Shown here: piece by piece, positions 1 through 12,945 of the stretch
Numbering within the stretch: position 1 is the stretch's first letter
Layout of the letters: each line of letters opens with the position of its first letter
Source: Eopsaltria australis
Lineage: Eukaryota; Chordata; Aves; Passeriformes; Petroicidae
Assembly (NCBI GenBank): GCA_034509425.1
Contig: JAVTVJ010000033.1
Location: 3,896,001-3,960,000 of the forward strand
DNA: 64,000 nt
Reading direction: 5' to 3'
The notes under the pieces: generated by a model
Databases searched by the model: none
Seen by the model: the letters and a program-made list of their open reading frames with translations, nothing else
What the model was told of the DNA's origin: nothing
Translations under genes and position numbers: made by a program

Positions 1-3000
1 CTTGGTTCATATAAAGAAAATGTTATAGAACTTGTTAAACAAATGTACTTTTTTTCCTAACCTAAATGCCTCCCTCACTGTTATAAATACATTAAACTTC
101 CAGTTTTGTTTCAGAGCTTCTTTGGTGATATTTGGATTTCCTGTACTACAATGCAAACAAAGTTTATTTATTCCTAAGTACTTCCGATCATGGATGTATT
201 CTTTGGATCTCCAAACCCAAAAAGTAGCACACTGCTTATTTTGCTTAAACCAAAAGATAAGTATGGTGTTGGCATAACAAAGAACAACATATATGAGGAA
301 ATTTCATTCAGAAAATTTTGCAAATAATGACCTATATAATTAATAAACCTGATGATAATTTTCAGCAAAATGAACCATTTTTTCCCTCTCTACATTACTG
401 AACCCAATGATTATAGGCTGAGGTTTGTGTAATATTGAGCATGTCATTAGAAACAATAGATTTTGTTAGCACTGGAAAATCACCTATCATGGTGGCAAAC
501 AATATAATATGAAATTATGGCTTGAATACAAATTTAAAATGCTCGAAAATGAAAAATGGTCTCATGGAACAGAACACATATATGCCTCAAATGCTGGTAA
601 GTGTTAAAGTGCTGTGTAAACATGTATTTAGGAGATTTAGAATTATCATTTACCTTGGACAAACAGGGAACAATATTTTTTCCTTGCTTTGAGATAAAAG
701 TTTAGAGAAATGCAGATAAGCGGATAATCAACTGAAATCCATGCTTTTAAGGAAGGTGATATAGATTGCATGCCACAGGAGAAGGTTAATGTCAATTAAC
801 TAACACTAAAATATATTTCCCTTCTGAACTGAAAAAAAAAATGCAACTTCACAAAAAAAATATTCAAGAGGGGTAAGTATTTATGAATACTTCCATCCTG
901 GCTAATTACAGCTTATCTTTCATAAAACACATGGGATTTGGTTTTATATTGTTAGCCTTTGTATTATGGTTAATTAATCAGGCCTTAGTCAGCCACTGGA
1001 CAAAGGAAACCAATAGGATTAAAATTTTGACCAACAAAACCATTGACTTTTCATGTTCTATCTACAACTTAATAGGATTTGTTAGCAAGCAAAATTTATT
1101 TGGTGAAGATTAGACATTTGAAAAGTTGAATTTTGTTTTAAATTGAATCCCATAGTGTAAAACTTCTCACATAGTTGCAAAATTGCCCTGTAATAGGCCA
1201 AATATATATTTCCAATTGGCAGTATTTTTCCTTAAAAAAGACTGGTTTTAATGGTTATAGTAGATGTCAAAACAAGAGATATCATGACATCTTCCAAAAC
1301 TGACAAATCCACATGGACAAAATTAAAAAAGGATAAGTTGATGGACAATGATAATCAGCAAGTAAAAATGACCACAAAACTTGCAAAACTACCATGCTTG
1401 AATTTTTCAAAAGTTGAGTTAGATAAATTAGGTTGTGCTATAAATTCTGCTTCTCATTACTATTATTTGCAACATGAGCTACATTTCTACAGTAGTAGCC
1501 TACATAATTAGTCCTTAAAAGTAGATCTTAACAAAGGCATTTCCCTGACATACCATTGTATGGTTTGCACATTCATCACTGCTTACAAGACAGAAATGGA
1601 GTTCAAAGCTGAAGAAGTTACTAGTTTAATTCCCTTTTCCATGCAAACCAGAAGGGGAAGAAATGGCAAGGAAGTTTGAAGAATGCTGTATACAGGTACT
1701 AAAAACAATACTTGTTTGCTTGTTTAACAATGAAAACAGTGATGGCAGCTTATGAGAATGATTGTATGCAAACAGTAACAAACCAGTATGTTGAAAACAA
1801 AGAGAGTATGTTGAAAGATTACAGAATTTAAAAAACCAAAATTTATTGTGATTTCTGTAATGTTTAGAGCAATATAAAACAGATCTTGATGCAGATCTTT
1901 AGGTTCTTGGACATGGACTATAATCCACACTAACACATTATAGTTATTATAGTTCATTTTCTATCCTTTAAAAAAATATATAGATATTTTGCTTACAGAG
2001 CCAGATCAAAAAACTCTCTTTGAAATACTAAAACACATTTCAAACCCAATTCCACACAGAAAGAAACTCCTTTTGGCAGTTATTGAAGCTAAATGCAGAA
2101 ACAAAAAAAAAAATCAGCTTTTTATTTAAAGATCCATATTATAAATATTTTTTTGTACTGACTTGTGGTTTTATTGGTGTTTTTTGATTAATGGTTTCTT
2201 TAGGAAAGGAAGCCTTTATGATGATTTTTCCTTTTTAATGATCTTGTGAACTTCTGAGCTGTGTTAATCATCAGTCATTATGAAAACTTGACATACACAA
2301 TTTTACTCTGGAACTCAAAAAGCTAAAAGAATTCCAAATGACACAAACCATCAGTCTCATAATAAATCACAAATACTGAATGATATGCAGGTAATATAAG
2401 CATGAAAGAACAGCTATTTGATAATTCTTCATAGGATATTTTGCAAAACAATTTTATATGAGATGTGCTGCTAGTAAGCCGACTTGTGTAACTTAAAATC
2501 CAATATAATTTACATTAATTAGTTTATTTTTTATTTTCAATTGTGTATATTCTCTAGGTGAAGACTTGGCTGTACTTCACACACGGGAACCTGGTTTTGA
2601 TCCATCTCCCCTAAGCCCACAACACTGGTGCTGATAGCAGGTACTCAACAGCCTTAAATCATGTATTAAACTGTATTATCCTAAGCTGGAGATGAAAATT
2701 TTTGGCTTCTGTATTTATTTGAGAGAAATAAGTACCTTCTGAAGGTGTTTCAGCACAGATATTTTATTTTGCATTGAGATAAATCAGTTATTGAAACTGT
2801 TTAATTCTAATGTCTACAAAAGGAGAAAGCAGTTGAAAGTGATAAACCCTGGTTTAGGTTTCTGACTCAGAAACTTAAATTGGGATAAGTCAATCTCATC
2901 AAACTTGGCTGAAAGAAGAGAGAGGAGTAAGGAAAAGAGGAAAATGAAGGACATATTCAGATATCACAGTTGTTATACTATTAGAATGATTAATACTACC

Positions 3001-6000
3001 TTGAATATGACTGTGGAAGTCATAATCACAACTCCTTATTGTAATATTGCTAGACACTAATTTATGAAATTAATGTTGAAGTGTAAGAAATAAGTAAGGG
3101 ACATTCTGGAATATAGTTTTGTGCCTATGAAATTGTTCTGGATTTTTCACTCTAAAGTAATGAAAGTCATGCTTCATAACAGCTTTCAGAGGAGATGAAG
3201 TAAAAAAGTGATATAAAATATGAGGGACAAAGTATTTGAAAGAAGTGATTACACAGCAGATAATCAGTTAGTGATATTTTTTTCAAATGTAAGCAAGATG
3301 GATTCATAACTGAACTATAAAAATGTGAAAGACTAGAAAAGCTCTAAAATTCAAGAGAAATCTTGTAAACATTTTGCTACATTGGTGAAAATAGAGGCTT
3401 AACTAGTGTAAATGTGTTAATTTTTACATTGATGCAGGTAAATTCAGGGAAAAAGTTTAATTCAATTAATAAAATTGCAAATTTATTTAAATCAATGTAG
3501 TTTAACTGTACTTCTAGAGAAACATGCTGATCTATTCTTGGTGAGACTCTGTCCCACTATCCAAAAGTCTTTTGCAAAGATTGGTGGAAGGAGTGTCTGT
3601 CCCTTCCTTAAGAGTATCTGGTGAAGGAGTTTTTCACTGAAACAAGTGATAAGAGGAAAAGGAAGTAATAAACAAAAATATACAAATCTAATAGATGATG
3701 GCTAACCTCCAACTATCACTTCTGTTGCAGAGATATTGATGAAGAGCCAGTTCTTTTAAAAAAAATTAATAATTTTTGAAAAGGAAAGGTAATTTACCTT
3801 CCACAACTTTTGGACAAGATGATAAAGTGCTGTCTGAATGGTGACAGGAGTTTGATTTCAATGACATCTTCATCTGGATCAAATGACACTTCCTTGCAGT
3901 GTTTTCCTAGCGAAATCATTTAATCCAAATAGCTGTCTTCCAAAGAGCTCTATGTGATCCCTGCATGGAACTTAAGGTCCTATTCTTTCTTCAGCATCCT
4001 AAGCCATGTACAGAAACTATCCTACCTAACGTGACTATGTATAGAAGGCTGTTCTATATAACCATTCCTACACTTCCTGACTCTTTAAAAGGATATTATT
4101 TGTATACACTTTGATAAATTCTACAGCAGGAGGCCCATAGCCTAGTTTCTAGAATGGTCTACCTTTCTACACAAGAAATCAACACAATGAAAACAGGGTG
4201 GCTTTCTGTTAGCCCAGGCTAACTGAAATTGAGAATTGAGGAAATTTCTGTGTCTGTCCAGTTTTCCAGTACCAGCATGTCTGTGAACATTTATAAACAA
4301 CTGCAGCATGATTAGACACAGAGTTTCCTTTTTATGAAAGTTAACTAGAGAAATAATGCTTAGAAAGGAGTGAGAAAAGTCAACATATTCTACCAAAAAT
4401 GGGCAAAAGCTAATAGTATTCCACTGAGTAGAAATGTATACAAAGTACAAATTGACTCATTACTTTTGTTCCTCATTAAATTATTTTGTGCAACCTTAAC
4501 TTTTTTTTCTATTTTGTGTTTAGATCTTTTTCTACAATCTAATCACTTCCCAGAAGTGCACCTATGTAATGGCAGTGAATTGGAGGCATGAGAAATGATA
4601 ATCCTTAGTTATTGTAGTTTATATGACAGCAAAAAATAACTGTCACTTTACATTTTGCCTTTTTCTTGCAGTGTGGGCTAGTTCCCAGGATAGTACCTAT
4701 AGGTTTAATAAATATTAGTCCCTAGAGTTCTGTCCATTTTCTAATTTCTCTGATTACATATGTTCTTGTTAAATTTTGCTTTTAGTCTTACATGGTCATG
4801 GTTTTGTTTGCATTTTCTGACTAGTCAGTGCATTTTCTGGATCCGTGAGGTTTCTAAATTCCTGTACATATAAGGAAGAATTTGATCAACTAATTCTATT
4901 ATAAATACAGTTTTACTTATTTTGCTTTAAGTTAAAGGAAGGACAATTGAAAATTTCATTCTAGTTATTATTCTTTGACAACTTTTTGTCTTAATTATAA
5001 AACAATTTTCTAAGTGTTCTCAATCTTCAGAAACAAAAGGCTTCTCAAATTATTCAAATGAACACTGGAATACTTATTCACAGAGAGTACAAAAGCTCTC
5101 AAAGCATAAAAATCTACATGTAACCTACCCTTGCTGTTGATGGATAGGGTGTGTCTGGAGACCTGTTTGTTTTTCTATTGGTTTGTTTTGTCAACTAAAA
5201 TACTCTTGTTGACTAGGAAAACATTCGTAAGTAAGCAGATGGCCATTTTGATTACTAAACAATATGAAGTGTAAAAGACACAAGAGCTTTATGCGATGTC
5301 CATATTTTTTCCTCATTGAACAAACAGTAGTAAACAAGATGGTTAACTATATGGCATATTTATGCACAGCAGAATATTGAGAATTAAGAAGCTTTTTACT
5401 TTTGCGTTGGCTTTTTAAATTCACTTAGTCACAATTTACTTTTAAATGCTCAACAAAATATAATGATAAGTAAAAGATGTTCTGGGTTTTTAATTAGGTC
5501 TTAATGATTTCATGAAAGACAGACTCAACTGTTTGCAGTACAATAAAATTTACAAAAATTACTGCATTTTTTCCTGCTCATGTATTCTTATGGGTTAAGA
5601 GAGATTTAATGAGAACTATCAGATAGAAAAACTTCCAAAATTAATGCCAGAAACAAAAATTAGATTGGTTCCAGATTTTCATGAGAAGAGATATGTAACG
5701 GAGCAAATATGCACTTTCATTTTGTAGAGTGCAAAAATATATACAGAAATCCCATGCCCGCTTATACAGAAGAAATTATTTGCCTGTATATAAATGCATG
5801 AAATACTATTTATTCAAAGCTTTTTAATTTATTGCAAATCAAATTCCACATGCCTACAAAGGAATCTACAGTTTGTACATATGCAAAGTGAGTACCTTTT
5901 GAATTACAGTCCCATCATGTGTGTCTTACAAGAGAATGCAGAAACCAATACTTTAAAAGGTGGCCTGTCATTATAGTCTTTCAGCATTTTAGCTGGAATA

Positions 6001-7479
6001 CTTTATCAAATATCTTCATCTGTAGTGCTGTTTCTTTAAATGTAATTTGATAATTACATCGTATGGGACATGACTTCTATTTTGGAAAATTTCTTTGAGT
6101 CTCCAATACTATTTTTGACTTGAAAAAGTATTTTGCTATAGGATTGAGAGAATCAAAGCTACTTAATGAAACAAAATTTGGTTCTTCATCTGGAAAACAG
6201 CAGATTAATAGACATTACAGGACACACAGGTCTGGTGTTCCTTGTAGAAACTCTCCACTGACACTTTTCTCAGAAGACAAATAAAGAAAAGGAAACACTT
6301 GGTCAAACAGAAACAGTTTATCAGAGCTGTAAATAAAAATGTGCAGAATTTGAAACCAAGGATTAGTGGCAATATTGACCCGGTATTTCAAAATATATTA
6401 CTCCTCTTGCAATAAAAATAGGCTTGGTGGGGTTATAATTTTTGTTCCATTGTTTGGAGTTTTTTCCTCCTATCTTTGTCACCTTAGATGAGAGAAGATT
6501 TAAAGAGGATCATCTGAACAATCAACTTAAATGTACAGCCCTACACAGCAGGTGTTCTATCCCAAAACCTATGTCCTTCCTCAAAATACATATTACTTGG
6601 AAGACTGAAAGATCTGTATTCTAGGTTCTGCCACTACTAAGTATATAAAATCCATTTAAACCAATCTTTCCACAAGATTTAGCTGTTTAGCTGAGTTACT
6701 TCACTATGGTGATTTCACACTGCAATTAGGTAATCCAAAATCTTGGAGTGAGGACTTACTCTTGTCTGAAACAGTGACCCACTTTCATTTCATGCTTATT
6801 TTACTGCAGTTGAATTGGTTCTAAAATTTGTAGATTGGCAGCAAATTAACATGGGAGTATACCTGAACATACAGGAGATGAATGTTGTTACATTTTCTTT
6901 AAAATGTTATATTCTGACCACCTTAATCTCATTAATATAATGAACAGAACTGATGTGTGCTTAGCTTAACATTTTGAAGAGAAAGATTTTTCTCTGTTCC
7001 CCAGGAGCTAGATTTTTCTGTGATTTGGTTGTTTCATAATGCTAAAAACTGCTTCCAGTTCACTATTGGACAAAAGAAAATTTCTATACTTTTGCTAATG
7101 GTCTTGAGACTATGCAACAAAGGTACCTAAAATTATTGTTAATTTTCCAAGGAAAGTGAAGAAGGAAAATACATTTTAAAACAAATGTTAAGATTGCTTA
7201 AATGTAATACCTGTTGCATAAATCAGGAAAACAATTATTGAAGGTAGAACATTTTTTATAATTACTTGTAAAAGCATATTGCAGAAAGCAACCATAAAAA
7301 TGCTCAAATGGAAATGAAATCAGGAGTACTATCCCTGTTTTATTTCAAAAATCAAATATAAAAACAAACAAAAATCCAGCCCTCATGTTTGCCTCAAGCA
7401 TAACCAATTTGGCAAACAGATTTGTTTTCACTTCTGTACAACATTTGTTTAATGCTTTTTACTAATGAATGTGCATTTA
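1..7479. other. AT-rich unique sequence, no gene seen
   Basis: Both strands hold only short open frames (at most about 100 codons) with no recognisable domain, codon bias or convincing splice context. I recognise no transposon family here. Homopolymer A and T runs are common, as expected in AT-rich vertebrate DNA. Very old repeats, decayed beyond recognition by eye, could be present. A slightly GC-richer patch near 2560-2660 contains a B-box-like motif, but I see no tRNA or SINE structure around it. Confidence 0.6.
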
Positions 7480-7620
7480 TGAAAAGGCAGTATATCATTC
7501 AAAAATAAACTGAAGCAGGCTTTGGCAGTGTATCAAGGCTGAATGCCATTTATTAATCTCTTGGATAAATGCTGCTTTATTTTAAGGCTGGTAATTGATT
7601 AATTGCATTCTGTGCCACCT
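7480..7620. other. Possible conserved noncoding element
   Basis: This block has few homopolymer runs and is dense in TAAT/ATTA cores of the kind bound by homeodomain proteins, including a TTGATTAATTGC stretch. It has no transposon similarity that I recognise and no convincing frame. Conservation is a guess from texture only. Confidence 0.18.
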
Positions 7621-10600
7621 ATAGAGAAGAGATACACATTATAGAAAACCCTCTCATAGATAAATGAATATGCACCTCTAATTTTTTCCTTGGGAAAGAT
7701 TCCTGGCTGTAGTCCTCTAGCTAGGGGAACATTCAGTTTTCTGTCTAAGAACAATATCACAGTTCTTTCCTTCCAGTTCATGGCACTTGAATGTCAAACG
7801 CTTCATGAAAGCAAAGGATGCAAAGCAGTTACAAATATTTGTGAAGACAATAGCAGGCAATATCTCTCTTCCTTGCAAGTTGCAAATACTAATATATTCA
7901 CCAATTATAACTCACAACAAAGAGAAAATTGCACTTCTGTACCTTGAGACCAGAGCTGTTATATTACTGCTGCATTTTATTCAGGATGGTCTGAAACAGG
8001 TTTTACTCTAATGAATAGCACAGGCCAAGTTTTCAACAGCTTTAAGCCTGCTGGGCATATGGTGGCACTGCATTTCTTTATACAAATACTATCTTCAATT
8101 CTCTGTAGCAACCTGGGGCAGTGGATGTGTGGAAATACCACTGTAAGTGGAATATCTGTTAGACAAAGAAGGTCATTTCAATGTTGATGATGTTTGAGCT
8201 TGGGAGCTCTACATCTCTCCTCAAGAACAAAGTTTTCGGGGATGTAATTGCTATTGCCACAGAATTTGATGACTTTTCCTCCACAGGATTTTCTACTATT
8301 TTATAGTACTTGTTTAAATTACATCTTCAATTTATTCAATTCAGCATCAATGAAACAAAATGTCTATCACCTTTTTAGGCAAATATCATTCTTTTTTTTC
8401 ATGCTGTTTGTATGAAACTTTGTTCAAAATCAATTACATGAGAACGTAATTTTTCAAGTAGAGCTAACTGTTTATTTTAAAATGTATCATGATCTGTTTG
8501 ACTTTTGTATTCTTCAGGACTGCTGATTACCAGTACAAGAAAATCTTGCTGTCATAGCTTTCTGTCCACATTAGCAACACTGGCTTGCTGTTTTTGTTGC
8601 CAAGTATTGCACCAGTTCCAGTGATATGATTGAAAAGTAGACTGCACAATTTATTGAAATGAATTTTTGGGGAAAAAAAGTGACATAGTAATTTCTTAAA
8701 TACATCCTTGATTGTGATGGTTTAAAAAATCGCTACCATCTGTTTACATAGTAGCTGTCTATTTGTCTGAACTTAAAATGAAGGTATTGGTAGTTTTAAA
8801 AAAAGGAGTTTAAAGGAGTGTTCTCATATTGACCCCAAATTTGCACCTTAATCTTCAATCTCTTTATCTCTGTATTTCAAAATGTATTGTTTTTATTTAA
8901 CTTGGGTTTCTTATGCACGATAAAACCAAATCTGATAAAAATAATGAGCAAGAATTCTAATTCTGTTATTTGTTTAAGGAGTAGACTCCTTTTTATCCTT
9001 AAAGACATTGGTTCAAGTCCAGTCCACATGGTAGCCACTGAAAGTAATTATCTTTAAATGATTAATGAGTAATGAATTGGTAGTCTCAGTCCATTTCCCA
9101 GCACAAATCATAAAACTCCACATCAAAACTATCGTCAATTAATTATGTCAGCACAGGTACCAAGGTTTAAATGTTCTTGAATGGATCACTGTTTTAAGTT
9201 CTGACACAGTACTGCCAGTTTGTGACTGAGGCATTTCTGAATTCACATTGGCTCTCCTACTCCTACAGTAGCTGCATTTGCTTACTTGACACTGATGTTT
9301 GTTAACCATTGGCTTCATATTTCATTTATTTTTCATTCTGAACTATAGATTGCATTTTTATTTTCAAAGTATTTACAGATGCTGTAATAAAAAAGCATAT
9401 GACACATGTTGTATACAAAGAAGGCTTTCATATACAATTGTGACCAGAATCTGGCAATTTCTTTATTTATGTTATTATATAAGCCTTTATTAAGCAGGTG
9501 GACTCCAGATGGAGAGTACTTACTGGCTCAAGAAAATGATAGAATTAAGGTGAATTATCCATTCTGTGCAGTCCCTTCATACAGATTAGATTACTTTTGC
9601 TTCTCTCTGTAGCTCAGTTTCCTATACCAGAGAAGAGAGAAAATGTTTACATTCTGAAATATTGAAAATATTGAAGGGCTCTTTCAAATGTAGGCCAAAT
9701 GAGACTTTGAGGAGAAATAAATGAATTAAGAAAATAATTACTCAGTCTTCTTGATGTCATTTTTTTAATCACAGATGTTTGGACCTACACACAATGGTGG
9801 AGTGAGAAGGGAAATGTTACTGCAAATATGTTTGGTATAGTTATCTGTATCATAAACTAATTCCTACTCATAGGTCCAAACAGTCTAGGAGGTTAACTTC
9901 TGTGGGTATCTTACTATGGGATTCAAATTTTAACTTGAAAAATGGCTAACATTATTTTGATCTTTTTCACATGAATTCCTGGCCTGAATTCCGTATTTCC
10001 TGCATAGGTCACAAAACCCTCATGATAAGAGGAAAAAAACCAATGCACCAGAAAACCCCAAACCAAAACACAAAAAAAACCCCAGACCAAATTGCTGCAG
10101 CTTTCACATTCAGCAAAGGCTTTTATGCCTTACGACAGAACAAAGGATATATAACTCATTGTTAGATTGCAAGAAGATTAAAAGAAAGCACTCTACTGAG
10201 AACCTGTGTAATGATGGCTCCAAGGACACACAAGGAATTTGTTCCACATGTACATATCAGGGTTTGTTAACTTTGCTGTCACCCACAGGGACTATTCTGT
10301 TTCAGCTAGTATTTAAAAAAAATTATCGGAGACAAGGAGTCAGAGTCTTATTTCTCATTTTGAAGAATAAGTTGGTAGCAGATCGTATGTAGTGTTTATA
10401 GAATTAGGTTACTGAGAAGAAATTTGGTGCAAAGTTTCAGTTTGAAATACATGGTATTTCCCCTATACTGAATTCATTGCAACTCAGCAATTCAAGTAGT
10501 TTTTATGTGGAGACAAGTGTCAAAGGGGACTTACAACAGCATAAGAATATCAGTGTCACACTTGAATGAAACTCCCTGATATATTATCTATGACACATGA

Positions 10601-11479
10601 TTTATTTTTGAAAATTCTCAAGATGCAATTTTAAAACTAGAACTATATTTAAGGAGTTTTTTGAAATTCTTTCTGTTTTGTATATTTCCAATGACCCACA
10701 AAATTTGCTCTGTTAGAGTGGAAGAGAAGAAGTTGAAAGAAAACTATAAAGTTTAAAAGCCATTCTGAGAGGCAGAAGAACCAAAGAGAATGAGTTCATT
10801 TATCACCACTGTGTAAAAGGCAAAATGCATAGCAAGAAAGAAAAAGAACTTAGCAGACTTTGAAGGAAATTATCCTTTTGAGATATAACTGTCTAGATTT
10901 ACAGAAAAACAATATATGCATATTGTTTTCTGGTTTTGAGTTGTCTTTTCACTCCTTCTGTTTAAATGCTTTAAAAAATTGATTCATTTAAGATTTCAGG
11001 AAGGGATGTTTATTGGTTATTTCATATATCTCCAGGTAATTTTTCCAGAGTAAGTAGAACAACATTATAAAAATCTTAAAAAATACTAGTTATATTGTGA
11101 TTAAATCAGCAGGATTTGTTATTATTTCTGTAACAACAACCAAGAAAAAGAGATATTTTTAATAGGTATTTATTAGCTTAAGGTATTTCAGAACTTAAGA
11201 GAGCTGTTGTTAAATTAAACCATATGAATGATTTAATCTATGTATACAGCTTCCTATCAGGATATTGGTATATAACTACAAGGGAAATGATTTAACTAGA
11301 GAAGATAGTATTCATATTTCTACATTATATCTACCTGTTTCTGGATTCGATTCCTCTGTGTACTCCTATTGAATCTGAATTCCAAAAGGAAAGACAACAT
11401 ATTCAATAAGAGTATCTACTTGGTTTTATTGTATTTATTTATTTATGGAAAAAAATTAAATTTCTGCTTATATACAGTG
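7621..11479. other. AT-rich unique sequence, no gene seen
   Basis: No transposon, RNA gene or believable coding frame was recognised. A short A/C-rich low-complexity tract lies at about 10030-10085. Frames of 60-85 codons near 7690-8011 and 9299-9612 overlap one another in different frames and have no coding character. Confidence 0.55.
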
Positions 11480-11657
11480 TGTGCAGGGTTAGACTTGGCT
11501 GATTCAGTCACTGTCTTCAATGGAATAGGGAAAGAAAATAAGATGAAAAACCTATGGGTTAAAATAAGCACAGGGCAATCTTACTGGTTACTGCGACAGG
11601 AAAAAAAGACTCTATTTGGGGAAAAATAACTCAAGCTATTGCTAATTGCAAATAGAA
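11480..11657 (-). mobile_element. LTR family B, 3' fragment (left part of interrupted LTR)
   Basis: The plus strand here reads as the reverse complement of the 3' end of an avian endogenous-retrovirus LTR that I recognise from bird genomes. It starts near a TGTGCAGGGTT end that would be the CA-type terminus on the minus strand. It continues through recognisable U5 and R-like sequence to about GGGGAAAAATAA. The matching 5' part of the same family lies at 12271-12945 in the same orientation, and a different LTR sits between them. The simplest reading is one LTR broken by a later insertion. Some central LTR-B sequence seems missing, so a deletion probably accompanied or followed the insertion. 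Family naming is from memory; only the relation of the two parts is argued from the sequence. Confidence 0.58.
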
Positions 11658-11864
11658 TGGGGCTATGCTTTGGATATGTGCTGAAGATTGTTGCTAATTC
11701 AGGGATGTTTTAGTTATTGTACAGATTCAAGACCTTCTGCTTCTCCCACCACCCCTCCAGTGAGGAGGCTCGGAGTGCACAATGGGTTGGGAGGGGACAG
11801 AGATGGAATAGCTGACCCTAAATCACCAGAGGGATATTTCATAACATATGGCATCATGTTCAAC

Positions 11865-11871
11865 ATTTAAA
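11865..11871 (+). promoter_or_regulatory. LTR-A TATA-like box
   Basis: ATTTAAA is followed directly by GCTGGGGGAAGAAG. The same position in the sibling LTR at 28928-29521 reads ATATAAA on its sense strand. This copy has a mutated box and may be inactive. Confidence 0.45.
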
Positions 11872-12042
11872 GCTGGGGGAAGAAGAGGGAAGGTAGGATG
11901 GGATGTTTGTAGTGATGTCAGAAAACCATTATGCTTGATTGAGCCCTGTTTTCCTTCAGATGGCTGAACAACTTTCCACCAATGGAAAGTAATGAATAAT
12001 CCTTCATTAGCTTTGCTGGTGCATGCAGCTTTTTCTTTACCT

Positions 12043-12048
12043 ATTAAA
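12043..12048 (+). promoter_or_regulatory. LTR-A polyadenylation signal (ATTAAA)
   Basis: ATTAAA lies in the motif CCTATTAAACTG, which is identical in position and context to the sibling LTR (minus strand, 29062-29067). It would mark the R-region polyadenylation signal of the former provirus. Confidence 0.5.
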
Positions 12049-12131
12049 CTGTAGTTATCTGAATCAATGACTTTTCTCACATTTCTGATTCTCTCCCCCA
12101 TCTCACTGGGAAGGGATGGGGATGATTGGGG

Positions 12132-12216
12132 TGGGATGGGATGGGATGGGATGGGATGGGATGGGATGGGATGGGATGGGATGGGATGGGATGGGATGGG
12201 ATGGGATGGGATGGGA
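12132..12216 (+). repeat. (TGGGA)17 pentanucleotide array
   Basis: There are seventeen uninterrupted TGGGA units, preceded by impure G-rich sequence from about 12109. The array sits inside the 3' (U5) part of LTR-A. The sibling LTR at 28928-29521 has only a short GTGGGATGGGGG-type segment at the matching place, so the array grew after this copy inserted. Each unit supplies a GGG run separated by AT, a pattern that can form G-quadruplexes on the plus strand. The array creates a stop-free frame on the minus strand encoding a repeated His-Pro-Ile-Pro-Ser motif. That frame is an artefact of the repeat and should not be called a protein. Confidence 0.97.
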
Positions 12217-12270
12217 TGAGTGAACAGCTGTGTAGTTTTTAATTGCTGGCAGAGGTTAACCATGATATAC

Positions 12271-12945
12271 TTCTCTAGCATGAGTTTCCTTTCATGGGAT
12301 ACATTTCTTCAAGGACTTCTCCATCATGGGTCCTTTCTAAAGATTCTAGTGCTTCAAGAACTGCTCCAGATTGAGCCCTTTCCATGGAGAGCAGTCCTTC
12401 AGGAATGGACTGCTTGACTGGGTCCCCCATGTATCATTAGTCTTGCCAGCAAGCCTGCTACAGCGTGGGCTCCTCTCCCTGGGCCTCAGCTTCTGACAGG
12501 AGCCTGCTCCTGTGTGGGCTATTCATGGTCTGCAGCTTCCTTCGGGCATCCACCTGCTGTGGCATGGTGTCCTCCACAAGCTGTAGTACGGCTATCTGCT
12601 CCAATATGCTCCTCCATGGGCTGCAGGATAGCCTGTCTCATCACACACTTCATCACAGGCTGCTCAGGTGTCTGGAGCACTTCCTCCCCCTCTTCTGCAC
12701 TGATCTTGGTGTCTGTAGGACTGTTTTTCTCATGTTTTTCCTCACTTCTCACTCCTTAAATACACCTTCCCTAAGATGTCACTCCCTTGGCTGTGGGGCT
12801 CAGCCATGCCCTGTGGTTGGTGGGTTGGAGACAGATGGAACTTTCTGTGTCCAGCACGGGGCAGTCCCAGATCCTCCTCACCCTTGCCTGATCCTCTGGG
12901 CCTGACAGAGGCAGGCCTGGGCACCTGCATCTTATAAAAGAAGTA
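12271..12945 (-). mobile_element. LTR family B, 5' part (right part of interrupted LTR)
   Basis: Read on the minus strand, this GC-rich block matches an avian LTR that I recognise. It has a TATA-like TATTTAAG (about 12755-12762) and then a segment ending ACACCAAGATCAGTGCAG. After that come several degenerate copies of a short module containing GGAGCAG and CCCATGGA, a CTGCAGCCCATGG-like repeat typical of this family. The 5' end near 12935-12945 is uncertain. The block stops five bases from the end of LTR-A and is continued, with a gap, by 11480-11657. Plus-strand frames of 65-146 codons here and a 77-codon minus frame come from the GC-rich LTR and show no protein-family features. Confidence 0.74.

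Larger units (their letters stand above)
11658..12265 (+). mobile_element. LTR family A (solo LTR lying inside LTR family B)
   Basis: This is a plus-strand LTR of the same family as the minus-strand copy at 28928-29521. Shared landmarks, in order, are GGGATGTTTTAG (near 11700), a GGATATTTCATA block before the promoter, an ATTTAAA TATA-like box followed by GCTGGGGGAAGAAG, GAGCCCTG, GATGGCTGAACA, and CCTATTAAACTG with an ATTAAA poly(A) signal. The 3' end GGTTAACCAT corresponds to the GGTTAAACCACCA end of the sibling. The first roughly 55 bases of the sibling, starting TGCACTGGTTTTGG on its own sense strand, are absent or unrecognisable here, so the 5' boundary is approximate. No gag, pol or env sequence is present, which fits a solo LTR. 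A 17-unit TGGGA array has expanded in the G-rich U5 region. Confidence 0.75.

Noticed and set aside
883..1113. 76-codon plus-strand frame starting at ATG with a hydrophobic segment
   Set aside because: No family recognised, and length is within chance for AT-rich sequence scanned in six frames.
2560..2660. GC-richer patch with a GGTTTTGATCC motif, considered as a SINE
   Set aside because: The motif differs from the B-box consensus and no head or tail structure is present.
8990..9030. GGTTCAAGTCC B-box-like motif, considered as a tRNA or tRNA-derived SINE
   Set aside because: No A box at the right spacing, no cloverleaf and no SINE tail.
11823..12281. 152-codon minus-strand frame with a repeated His-Pro-Ile-Pro-Ser motif
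   Set aside because: It is created by translating the TGGGA array and LTR sequence. Five-base units cycle through all frames without a stop, so length is not evidence of coding.
12465..12905. 146-codon plus-strand frame and overlapping frames
   Set aside because: It lies antisense in the GC-rich LTR-B fragment. Several frames on both strands are open at once, which points to composition and not coding.
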